Assembly (NCBI GenBank): GCA_934438135.1
Contig: CAKSBP010000062.1
Coordinates: forward strand, 1 to 15,371
Direction of reading: 5' to 3'
Source: an uncultured Clostridium sp.
GTDB taxonomy: Bacteria; Bacillota; Clostridia; Lachnospirales; Lachnospiraceae
DNA length: 15,371 bases
The first letter of the stretch is position 1. Each line of letters opens with the position of its first letter. Both the position numbers and the translations under genes were made by a program. This document shows positions 14,596-15,371 of the stretch, piece by piece. Under the pieces are notes generated by a model. That model saw nothing but the letters and a program-made list of their open reading frames with translations, searched no databases and had not been told where the DNA came from.

Positions 14596-15216
14596 TTAAT
14601 CAAACATAACCTTCCAGTTTTCATCATGATATGCATCAAAGCACATTTTAATCTGAGCCACTGTATTCTTTTCTTCTGATAATTCCGGCAGCTCTTCCAG
14701 TCCAAAATATCCGCTGTCTGTAGTTTCAATATTTTTCTGAAAATTTCCTTCGATTACAGTACACTGAACAAAAACCTTGCAGATTTTATAGGCATATACC
14801 GGAAGATTATGCTTTTCACGATCCTGAATAGCAATCATTTTATCTGCCGTTACTTTTAAACCTGCTTCTTCCCATACTTCCTTGATTGCACTTTCCTTCA
14901 CTGATAAATCTACATCAACCCATCCACCCGGCATAGACCATTTTCCATTACTCTCTTTCACAAGCAGTATTTTATTATCCTTAAAAATAGCTGCTCTAGT
15001 ATCCAATTTTGGAGTCTGGTAGCCAAATTCATTGCAAAACAAATCCTTTACCTTATCTATAGGGATTTCGGTTTTATACGAAATCATTTCTGCCGCAATA
15101 TCTCGAATCTGCTCATAGCGTTCCAAATCAAATTTATCTTTTCCATAATGCAGTCCACTCTGAGCAATCGCCTGTAATTTCACTGCCCAATCCAGCCATG
15201 CTTCATTTTTATTCAT
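14596..15216 (-). CDS. Nudix hydrolase with N-terminal Nudix-associated domain
   Basis: Hydrolase of nucleoside diphosphate-linked compounds; family members are often annotated as ADP-ribose or nucleotide-sugar pyrophosphatases. The 206-residue protein has an N-terminal helical domain (about 5-65, WLDWAVKLQAIAQSGLHYG) seen in a Firmicutes Nudix group, then the Nudix domain (about 70-200). The Nudix box (98-120) begins GWVDVD and ends KEVWEEAGL. Compared with the G-x5-E-x7-RE-U-x-EE-x-G-U consensus, the first Glu is Leu104 and the Arg is Lys112, while the metal-binding EVWEE core (Glu113, Glu116, Glu117) is kept. Similar changes occur in this subgroup from memory, so the enzyme is probably active. 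An AAAGGAG (15224-15230) lies 7 bases before the ATG. It is the first gene of a probable unit with the GNAT gene. Confidence 0.9.
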   Translation of the reverse strand: MNKNEAWLDWAVKLQAIAQSGLHYGKDKFDLERYEQIRDIAAEMISYKTEIPIDKVKDLFCNEFGYQTPKLDTRAAIFKDNKILLVKESNGKWSMPGGWVDVDLSVKESAIKEVWEEAGLKVTADKMIAIQDREKHNLPVYAYKICKVFVQCTVIEGNFQKNIETTDSGYFGLEELPELSEEKNTVAQIKMCFDAYHDENWKVMFD

Positions 15217-15244
15217 ATATACGCTCCTTTTCTCTTACTTCTCC

Positions 15245-15272
15245 ATTATATCTTTTTTTTAGAACATTGCAA
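15245..15272 (-). promoter_or_regulatory. Sigma-A promoter of the Nudix/GNAT unit
   Basis: On the minus strand TTGCAA (15267-15272) is followed after 16 bases by a perfect TATAAT (15245-15250). The leader to the Nudix start is about 22 bases. The -35 matches consensus at four of six positions. Confidence 0.68.
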
Positions 15273-15311
15273 ACTACCCTATGTTAGGATATACTCCCGT
15301 CTTTGACAGTT

Positions 15312-15364
15312 AAAAAAGCAAGAAACTGCTATACCCCTTGCTGCATAAGGGTTATAGCAGTTTC
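15312..15364 (-). terminator. Terminator of a gene beyond the right edge
   Basis: GAAACTGCTATA (15322-15333) pairs with TATAGCAGTTTC (15353-15364). After one mismatch the stem continues for five more pairs around a 7-base loop. Read on the minus strand the hairpin is followed by TTGCTTTTTT (15312-15321), whereas the plus side has only a weak T-rich stretch. It therefore most likely ends a minus-strand gene outside the window. Confidence 0.82.
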
Positions 15365-15371
15365 CTTTCAT

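Overview
The window reads as ordinary chromosomal sequence from a low-GC, spore-forming anaerobic Firmicute, most likely a Clostridia of the Lachnospiraceae type. The reasons are an AT-rich composition, strong AGGAGG-type ribosome binding sites, a V-type (not F-type) ATPase operon, a GerA/SpoVAF-family spore germination protein and a clustered type II fatty acid synthesis operon. The genus cannot be fixed from the sequence alone. No mobile element, CRISPR array, tRNA or rRNA is visible.

Left part (1-5394, plus strand): the tail of an unrecognised gene, then V-type ATPase subunits A, B and D (ntpA, ntpB, ntpD), followed 20 bases later by a membrane-anchored D-alanyl-D-alanine carboxypeptidase. 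No terminator separates ntpD from the carboxypeptidase, so they are probably co-transcribed. A hairpin terminator at 5351-5394 closes the unit and also serves the convergent gene.

Middle (5388-8318): a monocistronic GerA/SpoVAF-like germination gene on the minus strand, then divergently a small DUF4190 membrane protein. Next come two overlapping minus-strand genes, a zinc-ribbon/TM2 protein and a DUF2752 protein, with their own near-consensus promoter. The DUF4190 and DUF2752 genes converge on a shared bidirectional terminator.

Right-centre (8351-13228, minus strand): a compact fatty acid synthesis operon fabH-acpP-fabD-fabG-fabF-fabZ. It has a near-perfect sigma-A promoter (TTGACA-17-TATACT) whose -10 box overlaps a 9+3+9 inverted repeat resembling a FabT operator, and a terminator starting in the last bases of fabZ. 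FabD loads malonate on ACP, FabH starts chains, FabF elongates, FabG reduces and FabZ dehydrates. The enoyl-ACP reductase and acetyl-CoA carboxylase genes that often sit in such clusters are absent here. Four start codons (fabG, fabF, fabZ and the germination gene) were moved downstream of the longest ORF because the longer versions begin inside or next to the ribosome binding site.

Right end (13269-15371, minus strand): a sirtuin-type NAD-dependent deacylase, a YjcF/ElaA-like GNAT acetyltransferase and a Nudix hydrolase with its N-terminal helical domain, then the terminator of a gene lying beyond the window. I found no clear novel system. The best second-look items are the fab promoter/operator, the reduced make-up of the fab operon, and TTCTAAC repeats in the germination/DUF4190 intergenic region.
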